32,201 nucleotides of DNA, taken from positions 1-32,201 of the IMG/VR virus record IMGVR_UViG_3300022188_000005, one strand, 5' to 3'. This DNA is from a virus. The notes under the pieces are model-generated. The model saw only the letters and a list, made by a program, of their open reading frames with translations. It had not been told where the DNA came from and searched no databases. Below are positions 19,579 to 27,627 of the stretch, one piece after another. A program made the translations under genes and the position numbers. The first letter of the stretch is position 1; every line of letters begins with the position of its first letter.

Positions 19579-21822
19579 ATGGGTATAGGATGTCTATTAA
19601 AACTAAAGGTCGCTGGTAAAATAACACCAGAGGCTTATGCTAAAGCAGCAACAGATATAAAGAATAATGTTCCAATTGACGAAATCAACAAGAAGCTTGA
19701 TAAACAAATGAATACTAACAGAAAATCTTACGAGAGTGAGGCTAATTCATTCAAGGTTGATGATAACAATAAAGCATGGGTAAATGGTGAGGCACAAAGT
19801 GCTAAACCTAAAGACCAAAACGATGCTGCAGCTTCATCAATTGGTGATTTAATCACTAAAACTAAAGGTGGAACAAGAGAAGCTCCAGCTAATGTGGAAT
19901 ACACTGCTAAAGAGTTAAGTGGTAGAGCAAAAGTTCCATTAGCTAAACACTTTGATGACTTAATGAGTAAGTTTGGTGGATGGGTTCAACCTGGAAAGAT
20001 GATGGATAGTATATCTTATAAGATTAATAACCCTGGAGCAAAAGCTGACCCAAAGGTGGAAAGTATAGTTAAATCTATGGATGAATCGTTAGAAATTGTT
20101 AATGAAGCGTTGATAAATGTTGGAATAACTCCAAATGTTAACTCATTAAAGCAATTAGCTGGTCTTAATACAAGAATACAGAACATGCCTTTCTCACAGT
20201 TCAAAGAAATAGTTCAACCGTTAGTAAAAGATGGAGATGATAAGTTACTTGAAGCGTGGAAAGCGGCCAGAGATGGTGAAGAAGTATTTAGTTTCAATTT
20301 TATTGATGATGCTGCCCAATCTACTTACAGTAAATCAATTGGTGGAGATCATTATTCCAATCTTATGGCATATATTGATAAGCAATCAGCACAATCAGCA
20401 GCTACACAAGTATTTGGAACAAATCCAAAGGCTAAGATGAATGCTTTAATTGATGATCAGGTTGCTAAAGGTGTTAAAATCTCTACTAAACAGAGAGAAA
20501 TACTTAATAACATGTATGAAAGTGCTACTGGAACATTGTCACAGTCTATGGATCCTTCTAAAGCAGCTCAAACCGTTTCTAACTTAAGAGGAGTGGCAAC
20601 CGGTTCTATGCTTGGTGGATCTCCTGTAATGTCACTAATGGATGTTCCATTCTCAATGACTACATTATCTGAAAACGGTTTAGGATTCGCTAAATTCTTC
20701 CAAGCAGTGATAAAAGGATTAGTTTCCAAAGGTGATAGAATAAGTTTAGCAAGACTTGGACACCAAATTGATGGTATTGAAACGGCATTAAACCTTACTT
20801 CGAAGTTTAATCCACATGCTTCAACTTCCAACTTAGTTAATAAGTTTGCTACAAGCACATTAAGACTTGGAGGGCTTATAGCCTTCGGTGATGTCTTAAA
20901 GAATGCTGTTAAATCAACTTTCTACTATTCTTTAAGGGACTTCAAAGGTTCAACATTCGCAGGGTTAAGAAAGGCTAATCCAAAGTTCCACAAAAAGATG
21001 GTTCAATACGGTGTTAATGAAGATGATTGGAATACTATTAGAAAGAGTATGTCTGACGATGATATGATGTTTAATCCGTTAAATGTTCATGATGATGTAG
21101 GCTCAAAAATATTCAGAATGGTTAATGAAGAGGGTGATTACGCTGTTGTAACCCCTGGAGCAAGAAGTAATTATGTTACATCACTTGGATTCGATAAAGG
21201 AACACTGGCTGGAGAGGGTCTTAAGGCTTTTACCCAGTTCAAATCAACAATTGTGGAACAAGTTATAACGCATTTATACCGAGCCGCACAACAAACAGGT
21301 GTTAAAAACAAATTAGGATACAGTGCTCAAATGTTAGTTGGAACATCAGTGGTTGGAGCTATGGTTATGGAAATTAAAGAGGTTACAGCTGGTAGAACGC
21401 CTATTAACCCTTTAACACAGCCTAAGAAATTCATATCCGGAACAGTTGAGAAGGCTGGATTGGTTCCAGGTATATCAGATATGCTTGTTCCACGGTTATT
21501 AGACCCTAAATTCACGGATGGTAATATTTGGACAGAGATGATTACTCCAGCAGCTATGTCATTACCAACGAATGCTACATACCATTTGTATCAGTTACTA
21601 ACGGCTGCCAATAAAGAGAAAGACTTAAAGGCTAAAGCGGCATTATACAGAGACGTTGCGAGAATATTCCCTAACTTTTGGTATACTAATATGTTTTACA
21701 AGGAATTTGTTGTTAATTATGGTTCAACTCTTATAGACCCTGCTGGACAAAAGAAGAGAATGAGAGCACAAGACAAAAGATTAAAGAAAGATGACCAAAA
21801 ATACTTTATGGATTTTAAGTAA
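19579..21822 (+). CDS. Large internal virion (ejection) protein
   Basis: A 747-residue protein. Residues 1-140 are polar. Residues about 330-470 contain long amphipathic and Gly/Ala-rich hydrophobic stretches (GSMLGGSPVMSLMDVPFS, LRLGGLIAFGDVL). Residues about 575-720 contain a membrane-like segment (MLVGTSVVGAMVMEI) and a Pro/Gly-rich part like the C-terminus of T7-type large internal proteins, ending in a very basic tail (KKRMRAQDKRLKKDDQ). This suggests the inner-membrane part of the ejection channel (gp16-like). No N-terminal transglycosylase domain is seen. It is separated from the other ejection genes by 9 kb and lies just before the fibres. AAAGGAGG precedes the ATG. Confidence 0.6.
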   Translation: MGIGCLLKLKVAGKITPEAYAKAATDIKNNVPIDEINKKLDKQMNTNRKSYESEANSFKVDDNNKAWVNGEAQSAKPKDQNDAAASSIGDLITKTKGGTREAPANVEYTAKELSGRAKVPLAKHFDDLMSKFGGWVQPGKMMDSISYKINNPGAKADPKVESIVKSMDESLEIVNEALINVGITPNVNSLKQLAGLNTRIQNMPFSQFKEIVQPLVKDGDDKLLEAWKAARDGEEVFSFNFIDDAAQSTYSKSIGGDHYSNLMAYIDKQSAQSAATQVFGTNPKAKMNALIDDQVAKGVKISTKQREILNNMYESATGTLSQSMDPSKAAQTVSNLRGVATGSMLGGSPVMSLMDVPFSMTTLSENGLGFAKFFQAVIKGLVSKGDRISLARLGHQIDGIETALNLTSKFNPHASTSNLVNKFATSTLRLGGLIAFGDVLKNAVKSTFYYSLRDFKGSTFAGLRKANPKFHKKMVQYGVNEDDWNTIRKSMSDDDMMFNPLNVHDDVGSKIFRMVNEEGDYAVVTPGARSNYVTSLGFDKGTLAGEGLKAFTQFKSTIVEQVITHLYRAAQQTGVKNKLGYSAQMLVGTSVVGAMVMEIKEVTAGRTPINPLTQPKKFISGTVEKAGLVPGISDMLVPRLLDPKFTDGNIWTEMITPAAMSLPTNATYHLYQLLTAANKEKDLKAKAALYRDVARIFPNFWYTNMFYKEFVVNYGSTLIDPAGQKKRMRAQDKRLKKDDQKYFMDFK

Positions 21823-21826
21823 CAAC

Positions 21827-21834
21827 CATAAATA
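21827..21834 (+). promoter_or_regulatory. CATAAATA box upstream of the tail fibre gene
   Basis: CATAAATA lies 37 bp before the 21864 start in a 41-bp gap. Confidence 0.45.
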
Positions 21835-21863
21835 AAGTAAATTAAACAAATTAAGGAAATAAT

Positions 21864-24368
21864 ATGGCTTTGAATACAAATTATGGTAAGGTGAGTTACA
21901 CGATTACCAATACATCGAAAGAATATACTTTCAACTTCAAAATATATGAAGAGAGTGATGTAAGAGTATATGTAAGAACACAAGGAGAAATTCCAAATGA
22001 TAATGCAGATATTCTTCAAACAAACGAATACACCGTTACAATTGATGGAGATAACGGTGGATTAATTGTTCTAAACGATGTTCCACCATTAAATGGTAAT
22101 ATAGTAATGTTAAGAGATTTACCACTTGATAGAGAGTTCAACTATACTCCAAACGGTGGAATATATTCACATGCTTTGAATGAAGACCAAGACTATCAAA
22201 CATATTTAGTACAAGACCAAAGAGTTTTTAGACATTCTTCATTATCTTTCGCTAAATCAGCATGGGGTGGAGACTTTGACCCAAAAGTTGATGAAGTTGT
22301 ACCAAATGGTTACTTAAAGATTAATGCGGATGGTTCAGGTATTTCAATGGACACAACTGTTAGTGAAAATGCTGCAATAGTTGCTGATAACATTGATAGT
22401 GTTAATACAGTTGCTGATGATATTAATAATGTTAATACAACTGCTACAAACATCTCAGATGTTAATAAAGTTGGTGGAGACATTGGAAATGTTAATACAG
22501 TTGCTGATAACATTGATAGTGTTAATACATGTGATAATAGTATAATTAAAATTAATACATGTTCTTTATATATTGATAATATTAATACAAATGCTAACAA
22601 TATTATTTCAATCAATTCAAATGCTAACAATATGGCTGATATTATTGATGTAAGTGATAATGAAGTAAACATTACAGCAGTTGCCAATAATAATACAGAT
22701 ATTACAACGATTGCTTCTATTGAAGATGATATTACTACAACAGCATCAATGGAAGTAGCAATTACAACAGTTAATGATAATGAAACAAATATTAATATAG
22801 TTTCAACTGATATTGATAATGTAAATCAAGTAGGAAACAATATTGATAATGTAATCGCTGCTGGTGATAATGAAACAAATATCAATACGGTTTCTACTAA
22901 TATTGTAGAAGTTGTTCATGTTTCTGATAATATGGCAACTGTTTCTGAAACTATGAATGGTATTGATGACTTTAATGGAACATATTACAGAAGTTTATCA
23001 CAAGCACCAACGATTGGAAGCCACCCAACTCTAACAGTAGGTGATATGTATTTCAATAACATTGATGATATGATGAAGGTTTATACAACTGATAGTGTAT
23101 GGCAAGATGTTTCTCCAACTGTTTCTAATATTGAGGGTGTTGGAACACCATATGAAATTGTTGTATTACCTTATGTTGCTACTGCTGGTCAAACAGTTTT
23201 TACTGCTCCTTCAACAGCAACAGATTTAGTAATCGTTAATATTAATGGTAAAACTTTATCAGAATCAGATTATACTTCTGATGGTTCAGATATTACATTA
23301 AATGTAGGTGCAACTTTAGATGATGATGTAATAGTACAGGTTATAACAACCACAACTGTTTACCATGAGATAATTTCAACAGATAGTCAAACAGTTTATA
23401 GTATTACATTCTCACCAACAGCATTTGTTAATATATTCCTTAATGGTAGATTATTAACTACTGATAATTATGTGCTTACAACTAATACAGTTACACTAAA
23501 TAGTGGAGCATCAATTGGTGATGTTTTAACCCTTACAGAAGTAGAGGTTTCAGACGATTCAAATAAAACTGAATATATTGCGACAGCGGCTCAAACTTCT
23601 TTTGAAGTAATATATACTATTGGAACGGATTTAGATGATGTTTTAAATGTTTACTTAGGTGGTAGATTATTACCAATTACTGATTATACAGCTACAAATG
23701 GAACAGAAATTGTTTTAACTGTTGGTGCTACATTAAATGATAATGTTGTAATTACTAAAATGGTTCCTGTTCCAGCACCAACAATTACTACATATGGAGT
23801 TTATAGTAAACCACAAGTAGATGAAATGTTAGAATTGAAAGCTGATAAAGCTGATACTTATATTAAATCAGAAGTATATAACAAAACTGAGATTGATTCT
23901 CAACCTATTAAAGGTATAGTTCAAATTGATAATGTATTATATGACACATACCAATTAAATACGATTACACCAACAACAAATGTAGGTATCATTGGTATGA
24001 ATTTATCAATTACACCAACTTATACAACAAGTAAATTTAAAATATATGTTAGGTTATCAGCTTTAGTATTAGAAGATACATCATATAACTTTGTATTAAA
24101 TATTACAAGAGATGGAGTAAGAGTTAATAATACTGGAACTGATGATAAAGGTTTAGCTTCATTTGGTGATGATACTAATGGTGCTCATACTATGACTACT
24201 GTTGAATTTACAACTCTTGATACACAAACAAATGTAGTTGGAACACCAATCATATATCAATTAACAATGAGAAGTAATGATGATGAAACAATTGATAGAA
24301 GTGTTTTCACAAATCAAGGTAATGGTTTAACAGGTGTTTCTGAAATTATTATAGAAGAAATCAAATAA
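21864..24368 (+). CDS. Tail fibre protein with T7 gp17-like N-terminus
   Basis: An 834-residue trimeric-looking fibre. Residues 1-150 match the T7 fibre N-terminal domain that docks to the tail (YTITNTSKEYTFNFKIYEE, MLRDLPLDREFNY, HALNEDQDYQTYLVQDQ). Residues about 170-365 are Asn/Ile/Val heptad-like repeats (VADNIDSVNTVADDINNVNT), a shaft. Near 375-415 is a short domain with PTLTVGDMYFNN. Residues about 435-640 hold three copies of a 55-65-residue beta unit (ATAGQTVF, NINGKTLSESDYT, ITLNVGATLDDDVIV). A coiled-coil KADKADTY segment precedes a C-terminal beta domain that probably binds receptor. The ATG follows AAGGAAAT. A terminator-like hairpin follows the gene. Confidence 0.85.
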   Translation: MALNTNYGKVSYTITNTSKEYTFNFKIYEESDVRVYVRTQGEIPNDNADILQTNEYTVTIDGDNGGLIVLNDVPPLNGNIVMLRDLPLDREFNYTPNGGIYSHALNEDQDYQTYLVQDQRVFRHSSLSFAKSAWGGDFDPKVDEVVPNGYLKINADGSGISMDTTVSENAAIVADNIDSVNTVADDINNVNTTATNISDVNKVGGDIGNVNTVADNIDSVNTCDNSIIKINTCSLYIDNINTNANNIISINSNANNMADIIDVSDNEVNITAVANNNTDITTIASIEDDITTTASMEVAITTVNDNETNINIVSTDIDNVNQVGNNIDNVIAAGDNETNINTVSTNIVEVVHVSDNMATVSETMNGIDDFNGTYYRSLSQAPTIGSHPTLTVGDMYFNNIDDMMKVYTTDSVWQDVSPTVSNIEGVGTPYEIVVLPYVATAGQTVFTAPSTATDLVIVNINGKTLSESDYTSDGSDITLNVGATLDDDVIVQVITTTTVYHEIISTDSQTVYSITFSPTAFVNIFLNGRLLTTDNYVLTTNTVTLNSGASIGDVLTLTEVEVSDDSNKTEYIATAAQTSFEVIYTIGTDLDDVLNVYLGGRLLPITDYTATNGTEIVLTVGATLNDNVVITKMVPVPAPTITTYGVYSKPQVDEMLELKADKADTYIKSEVYNKTEIDSQPIKGIVQIDNVLYDTYQLNTITPTTNVGIIGMNLSITPTYTTSKFKIYVRLSALVLEDTSYNFVLNITRDGVRVNNTGTDDKGLASFGDDTNGAHTMTTVEFTTLDTQTNVVGTPIIYQLTMRSNDDETIDRSVFTNQGNGLTGVSEIIIEEIK
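22379..22529 (+). repeat. Repeats in the fibre shaft coding region
   Basis: A 31-bp sequence is identical at 22379-22409 and 22499-22529, exactly 120 bp (40 codons) apart, inside a series of similar Asn-Thr-Val repeat units. Such repeats allow slippage or recombination that changes fibre length. Confidence 0.8.
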
Positions 24369-24390
24369 GGAGATTTATTCTCCCTATTTT
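24369..24390 (+). terminator. Terminator candidate after the tail fibre gene
   Basis: GGAGA (24369-24373), loop TTTAT, TCTCC (24379-24383), followed by CTATTTTAT directly after the stop codon. The stem is short (5 bp). Confidence 0.45.
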
Positions 24391-24401
24391 ATACAGTCAA
24401 A

Positions 24402-24409
24402 CATAAATA
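24402..24409 (+). promoter_or_regulatory. CATAAATA box upstream of the S74 fibre gene
   Basis: CATAAATA lies 49 bp before the 24451 start and after the terminator candidate. Confidence 0.4.
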
Positions 24410-24450
24410 GATATAGAAAATAAAATAAACAAGACTTTAAGGAGTTTATA

Positions 24451-25704
24451 ATGAGTAAGACAAGAGAAATAGTAGATGGTAACATTTATCAAAAAGGAAC
24501 AAATGTTGGAACTAATAATAAGTTTCAAGATGGTTTAACTTCTAAAAACGGTGTAGTTATTGGAGCAGAATCAGGTAAATCATTAACAGATGGTGACGAA
24601 AATGTATTAATTGGATATGATAATGGAACACTTATCACAGAAGGTGGATATAATACATTTATTGGAACATATAATGGTTCATCTTCAGCTCAAATAGGTA
24701 ATAATATTGGTATTGGTGCTGCTAACATGACTTCAGCTACTGATGATTGTTTCTATAACATTTCAGTTGGACAAAATAACTTACAATCGTGCTCAACAGG
24801 AACAAGTAATATTACTATGGGTTATAATGCTGGTAAAAATATTACAACTGGTAGCTTAAATATATTAATTGGTGAAGCTTGTGGAGATGCATTTACAACA
24901 GGTGAGAAAAATGTTGGTATTGGTGCTGCTTTTAATCAAGTAAGTGGTGGTAATTCAAATGTAGCTATCGGTGATGGAACACATGGTGGATATAGCTCAT
25001 ATTCATCATATAATGTTTCAGTTGGTAAATCAGCAGCAGCAAACTTAAAGGGTGATAGTAATACAGCAATTGGTTGTTATGCTTTATTCTCTTTAGGTGA
25101 TTATGACCACAATACAGCAGTTGGTAGAGATGCTCTTAAATTGATGGTTGATGGTTCATCAAATGATGCTTCTACAAATGCAACAGGTATAGGTTATGAT
25201 GCTAGAGTTTCTGGTGATAATCAAGTTCAATTAGGTAATACAGCAACAACTACATATGTTTATGGAACTGTTCAAGATAGGTCAGATAATAGAGATAAAG
25301 CTGAAGTAAGAGATATTACATTAGGTTTAGATTTTATTAACTCTTTAAGACCTGTTGATTATAAATGGGATTTCAGAAGTGATTACCAAACATCAGAAGA
25401 AGTTCTTGTATCAGAAGCTTATGAAGAACAGGATAAAGGTGGAAAACTTATTAAACATGAGGCTGAATATAAAACAGTTATAAGTGCTAATGAGAAAGAT
25501 GGTTCTAAAGTTAGAAGTAGATTTCACCATGGTTTTATTGCTCAAGAAATTGGTGAAAACCCTGCTGAATTTGGTGGATACCAAGACCATGCCTTAAATG
25601 GTGGTTCTGAGATTCAATCTTTAGGTTATAATGAGTTTATTGCTCCTTTAGTTAAAGCTGTTCAAGAATTAACTGCAAGAGTTAAAGAATTAGAAGGAAA
25701 ATAG
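24451..25704 (+). CDS. Second tail fibre/spike with S74 intramolecular chaperone
   Basis: A 417-residue protein. Residues about 40-265 are short Gly/Asn/Ile repeats (NVLIGYDNG, NTFIGTYNG, NIGIGAANM, NVGIGAA, NVAIGDG) expected to wind into a trimeric beta-helix. From S278 the sequence SDNRDK begins a peptidase_S74 chaperone, with GLDFINSLRPVDYKWDF, HHGFIAQEIGEN and a C-terminal coiled coil (LVKAVQELTARVKELEG). In this family the chaperone drives trimer folding and then cuts itself off just before that serine, which would release about 140 residues. No tail-docking N-terminal domain is obvious, so it may bind the first fibre. AAGGAG precedes the ATG. Confidence 0.88.
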   Translation: MSKTREIVDGNIYQKGTNVGTNNKFQDGLTSKNGVVIGAESGKSLTDGDENVLIGYDNGTLITEGGYNTFIGTYNGSSSAQIGNNIGIGAANMTSATDDCFYNISVGQNNLQSCSTGTSNITMGYNAGKNITTGSLNILIGEACGDAFTTGEKNVGIGAAFNQVSGGNSNVAIGDGTHGGYSSYSSYNVSVGKSAAANLKGDSNTAIGCYALFSLGDYDHNTAVGRDALKLMVDGSSNDASTNATGIGYDARVSGDNQVQLGNTATTTYVYGTVQDRSDNRDKAEVRDITLGLDFINSLRPVDYKWDFRSDYQTSEEVLVSEAYEEQDKGGKLIKHEAEYKTVISANEKDGSKVRSRFHHGFIAQEIGENPAEFGGYQDHALNGGSEIQSLGYNEFIAPLVKAVQELTARVKELEGK

Positions 25705-25705
25705 T

Positions 25706-25927
25706 ATGTGGACAACAATTAGTAAGGTATTATTACAATTACTTATATCAATCATAAGCGATAAGGTTATGGTTGAGGGTGCTAAGAAATTAATAACAAA
25801 AGCTGTTAATTCTGGTGTAAAAGGTGTCGGTATTGATAATACTGATGCTATAAGTATAATAACCACTATAACCACTTCTACTCTTAACACTTTAGAAGAT
25901 ACTTTGTTGGATAATGTAGGTAAATAA
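25706..25927 (+). CDS. Small hydrophobic protein, possible holin component
   Basis: A 73-residue protein. Residues 4-20 (TISKVLLQLLISIISDK) form a hydrophobic helix. The rest is amphipathic, Thr/Ile-rich (ISIITTITTSTLNTLEDTLL). It starts 1 bp after the S74 fibre stop, with AGGAAAA upstream, and its stop overlaps the next start (TAATG). The tight pair with a one-pass membrane coiled-coil protein, after the fibre genes, is a usual place for lysis genes, but no holin family match is recognised. Confidence 0.45.
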   Translation: MWTTISKVLLQLLISIISDKVMVEGAKKLITKAVNSGVKGVGIDNTDAISIITTITTSTLNTLEDTLLDNVGK

Positions 25928-26370
25928 TGGAAACTCAAGAATTTCACACAACTTGCCCACAGATTCCACAGATTAAACAGGATTTAATGGAATTAATGTT
26001 CTCAGAGAAGACTCAAGAGGTTTCTATCAAGTCATTACACAAAAGACAAGACAAGGCGGATGAAATGAGAGAAGAGTTATCTTCAAAGATGAGTGATTTA
26101 GTTATAATCGTTCATGATTTAGATATTAACTTTAAAAACCATATGGAGTGGGAAGAACAGATAACAGCTATGAATGAAGAAAACAAAAGAAAAAATAATG
26201 CTTTCATTAGATGGGTTGCGGGTTTTGTAATCTTAGGATTACTTTCTTTCACAGGGTATTCTCTTGGTATATTAGCCGATACAGAAAAGTTAGCAATCTC
26301 AAATGCTCAACAACTTGAAAATGTTGATGAAACATTGAAAGAAATAAAACAATTAATAATAAAACAATAA
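25927..26370 (+). CDS. Coiled-coil protein with one membrane segment, possible lysis or virion-membrane protein
   Basis: A 147-residue protein. Residues about 20-90 are charged helical coiled coil (KSLHKRQDKADEMREELSSK). Residues about 97-117 (WVAGFVILGLLSFTGYSLGIL) are a membrane helix. A second charged helix (QQLENVDETLKEIKQLIIKQ) follows. The layout recalls XhlA-like or spanin-like lysis proteins, and also membrane-anchored tail proteins. It is coupled to the preceding small hydrophobic gene. No endolysin lies nearby or is recognised anywhere in the genome, so a lysis role remains a guess. Confidence 0.5.
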   Translation: METQEFHTTCPQIPQIKQDLMELMFSEKTQEVSIKSLHKRQDKADEMREELSSKMSDLVIIVHDLDINFKNHMEWEEQITAMNEENKRKNNAFIRWVAGFVILGLLSFTGYSLGILADTEKLAISNAQQLENVDETLKEIKQLIIKQ

Positions 26371-26380
26371 GGATTTAATT

Positions 26381-27010
26381 ATGGCACTAATACATATTAA
26401 AACAGACGGAACAGAGAACGGTCAAACAGCCGCAGATAAGATTAACTTAGGATTTGACCAAACAGATTTAAATGCTGCTGATTTAGACATACACTCAGGG
26501 TATATTAACACAAATATTACTAATATTAATACTCATGATAACGAAATCACATCATTACAGTCAGATGTAGCCACTCTACAAAATACAGCAGTGCCTTCAT
26601 TAGTAAGTATAATGTCTCCTTCAAAGGGTTCACAATTACTTGAACCAGGAGTAGCTGAAAAGTTAGTTTGGGGTGATAATGAAGTAGTTAATCACGGTGT
26701 AGATATTGGATGGTCAGAAGGTGGTCAAGAGTTTACTATTTTTACAGATGGAATCTATAAAGTTTTTGGTGTTATTACACTTGATGCTGGTATTAATGAT
26801 ATTATAGATATTGAACTGTATGTAGATAATTTACCAACAGGTTTTATAACATCAGCAATAGGTAGAGGAAATAATTCAAAGGTTTCTTACCCTTCAACAT
26901 TTTTAACACACTTTAATGCCAATGATGAAATAGCTTTATATATAACATCAACAGGTGAATCAATCAGACTATCTTCAGCTTCAATGACTGTTGAAAAAAC
27001 ACAATACTAA
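26381..27010 (+). CDS. Fibre-associated protein with C1q-like beta domain, putative
   Basis: A 209-residue protein. Residues 1-70 carry a trimerising-looking Asn/Ile/Thr coiled coil (INTNITNINTHDNEITSLQSDVATL). Residues about 75-209 are a beta sandwich with FTIFTDGIYKVFGVITLDAG, DIELYVDNLPTGF, FNANDEIALYITSTG and SSASMTVEKTQY, a pattern of C1q/TNF-like head domains in phage receptor-binding or decoration proteins. AAGGAT precedes the ATG. Likely a virion surface protein of the same late unit as the fibres. Similar phrasing also occurs in the C-terminus of the 834-residue fibre. Confidence 0.6.
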   Translation: MALIHIKTDGTENGQTAADKINLGFDQTDLNAADLDIHSGYINTNITNINTHDNEITSLQSDVATLQNTAVPSLVSIMSPSKGSQLLEPGVAEKLVWGDNEVVNHGVDIGWSEGGQEFTIFTDGIYKVFGVITLDAGINDIIDIELYVDNLPTGFITSAIGRGNNSKVSYPSTFLTHFNANDEIALYITSTGESIRLSSASMTVEKTQY

Positions 27011-27020
27011 GGAATAAAAT

Positions 27021-27566
27021 ATGAATTTATATAATGAAGAAGGTTGGGCAGATAATACAGCGATGTTTAGTTCGGCTCAAGGAAATGGAACAACTGAACC
27101 AAATTGGGAAAATATAGGTAATGGTATGTATGCTTACAGATTTACTAATGGTGAAGAAATCTTTACATACTACCACATTAATCATGATATTAAACCAGGC
27201 GGAAAAACATATCCACATATACATTGGATGCCAAAAGTAGATATGGTAGCAGGAGAGGATATTACATGGGAATTAACTATTTCTATTGCTAAAGGTCACC
27301 ACCAAGGTGAGGTTTTAAATGGTTCTACTGTTCAAATGAATCTTTTATATACAGCAGATGGAACAGAATTAGCAGGAGAACACATGATTCTTGAATGTAG
27401 TGATACACAATATATTATAACACCAGAAGTAGATAGTATTATTATGATGAGATGTAAGTATTATGATGGTTCATATGGAGAAGCTGTTCATGGTCTAATG
27501 GCGGATTTACATTATGAAGTAGATAGAAATTCTACACCAAATAAAGCTCCAGACTTCTACAACTAA
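27021..27566 (+). CDS. Conserved phage beta-sandwich protein of unknown function
   Basis: A 181-residue protein with YYHINHDIKPGGKTYPHIHWMP in the middle and ITWELTISIAKGHHQGE after it; the HIHW and W-x-L spacing is one I associate with hypothetical proteins found next to fibre genes in marine podoviruses. No enzyme motif is certain, although the cluster of His residues could bind metal. AAGGAAT precedes the ATG. It is the last plus-strand gene before the converging large terminase; a hairpin lies between them. Confidence 0.55.
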   Translation: MNLYNEEGWADNTAMFSSAQGNGTTEPNWENIGNGMYAYRFTNGEEIFTYYHINHDIKPGGKTYPHIHWMPKVDMVAGEDITWELTISIAKGHHQGEVLNGSTVQMNLLYTADGTELAGEHMILECSDTQYIITPEVDSIIMMRCKYYDGSYGEAVHGLMADLHYEVDRNSTPNKAPDFYN

Positions 27567-27570
27567 GACT

Positions 27571-27603
27571 CTATATTAATATGGGGTTTCTACCCCATTA
27601 ATT
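27571..27603. terminator. Bidirectional terminator candidate between converging genes
   Basis: ATGGGG (27581-27586), loop TTTCTA, CCCCAT (27593-27598), flanked by AT-rich arms (CTATATTAAT before, TAATTAA after). It separates the plus-strand 27021 gene from the minus-strand large terminase. T-runs are weak on both sides. Confidence 0.5.
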
Positions 27604-27627
27604 AACCTTTCTGAATAATCACTTTTA

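Noticed and set aside
22310-22687. 125-residue minus-strand hydrophobic ORF
   Set aside because: It is the antisense of the repeated Asn/Val shaft of the tail fibre, so its length and apparent membrane repeats are by-products of the repeat.
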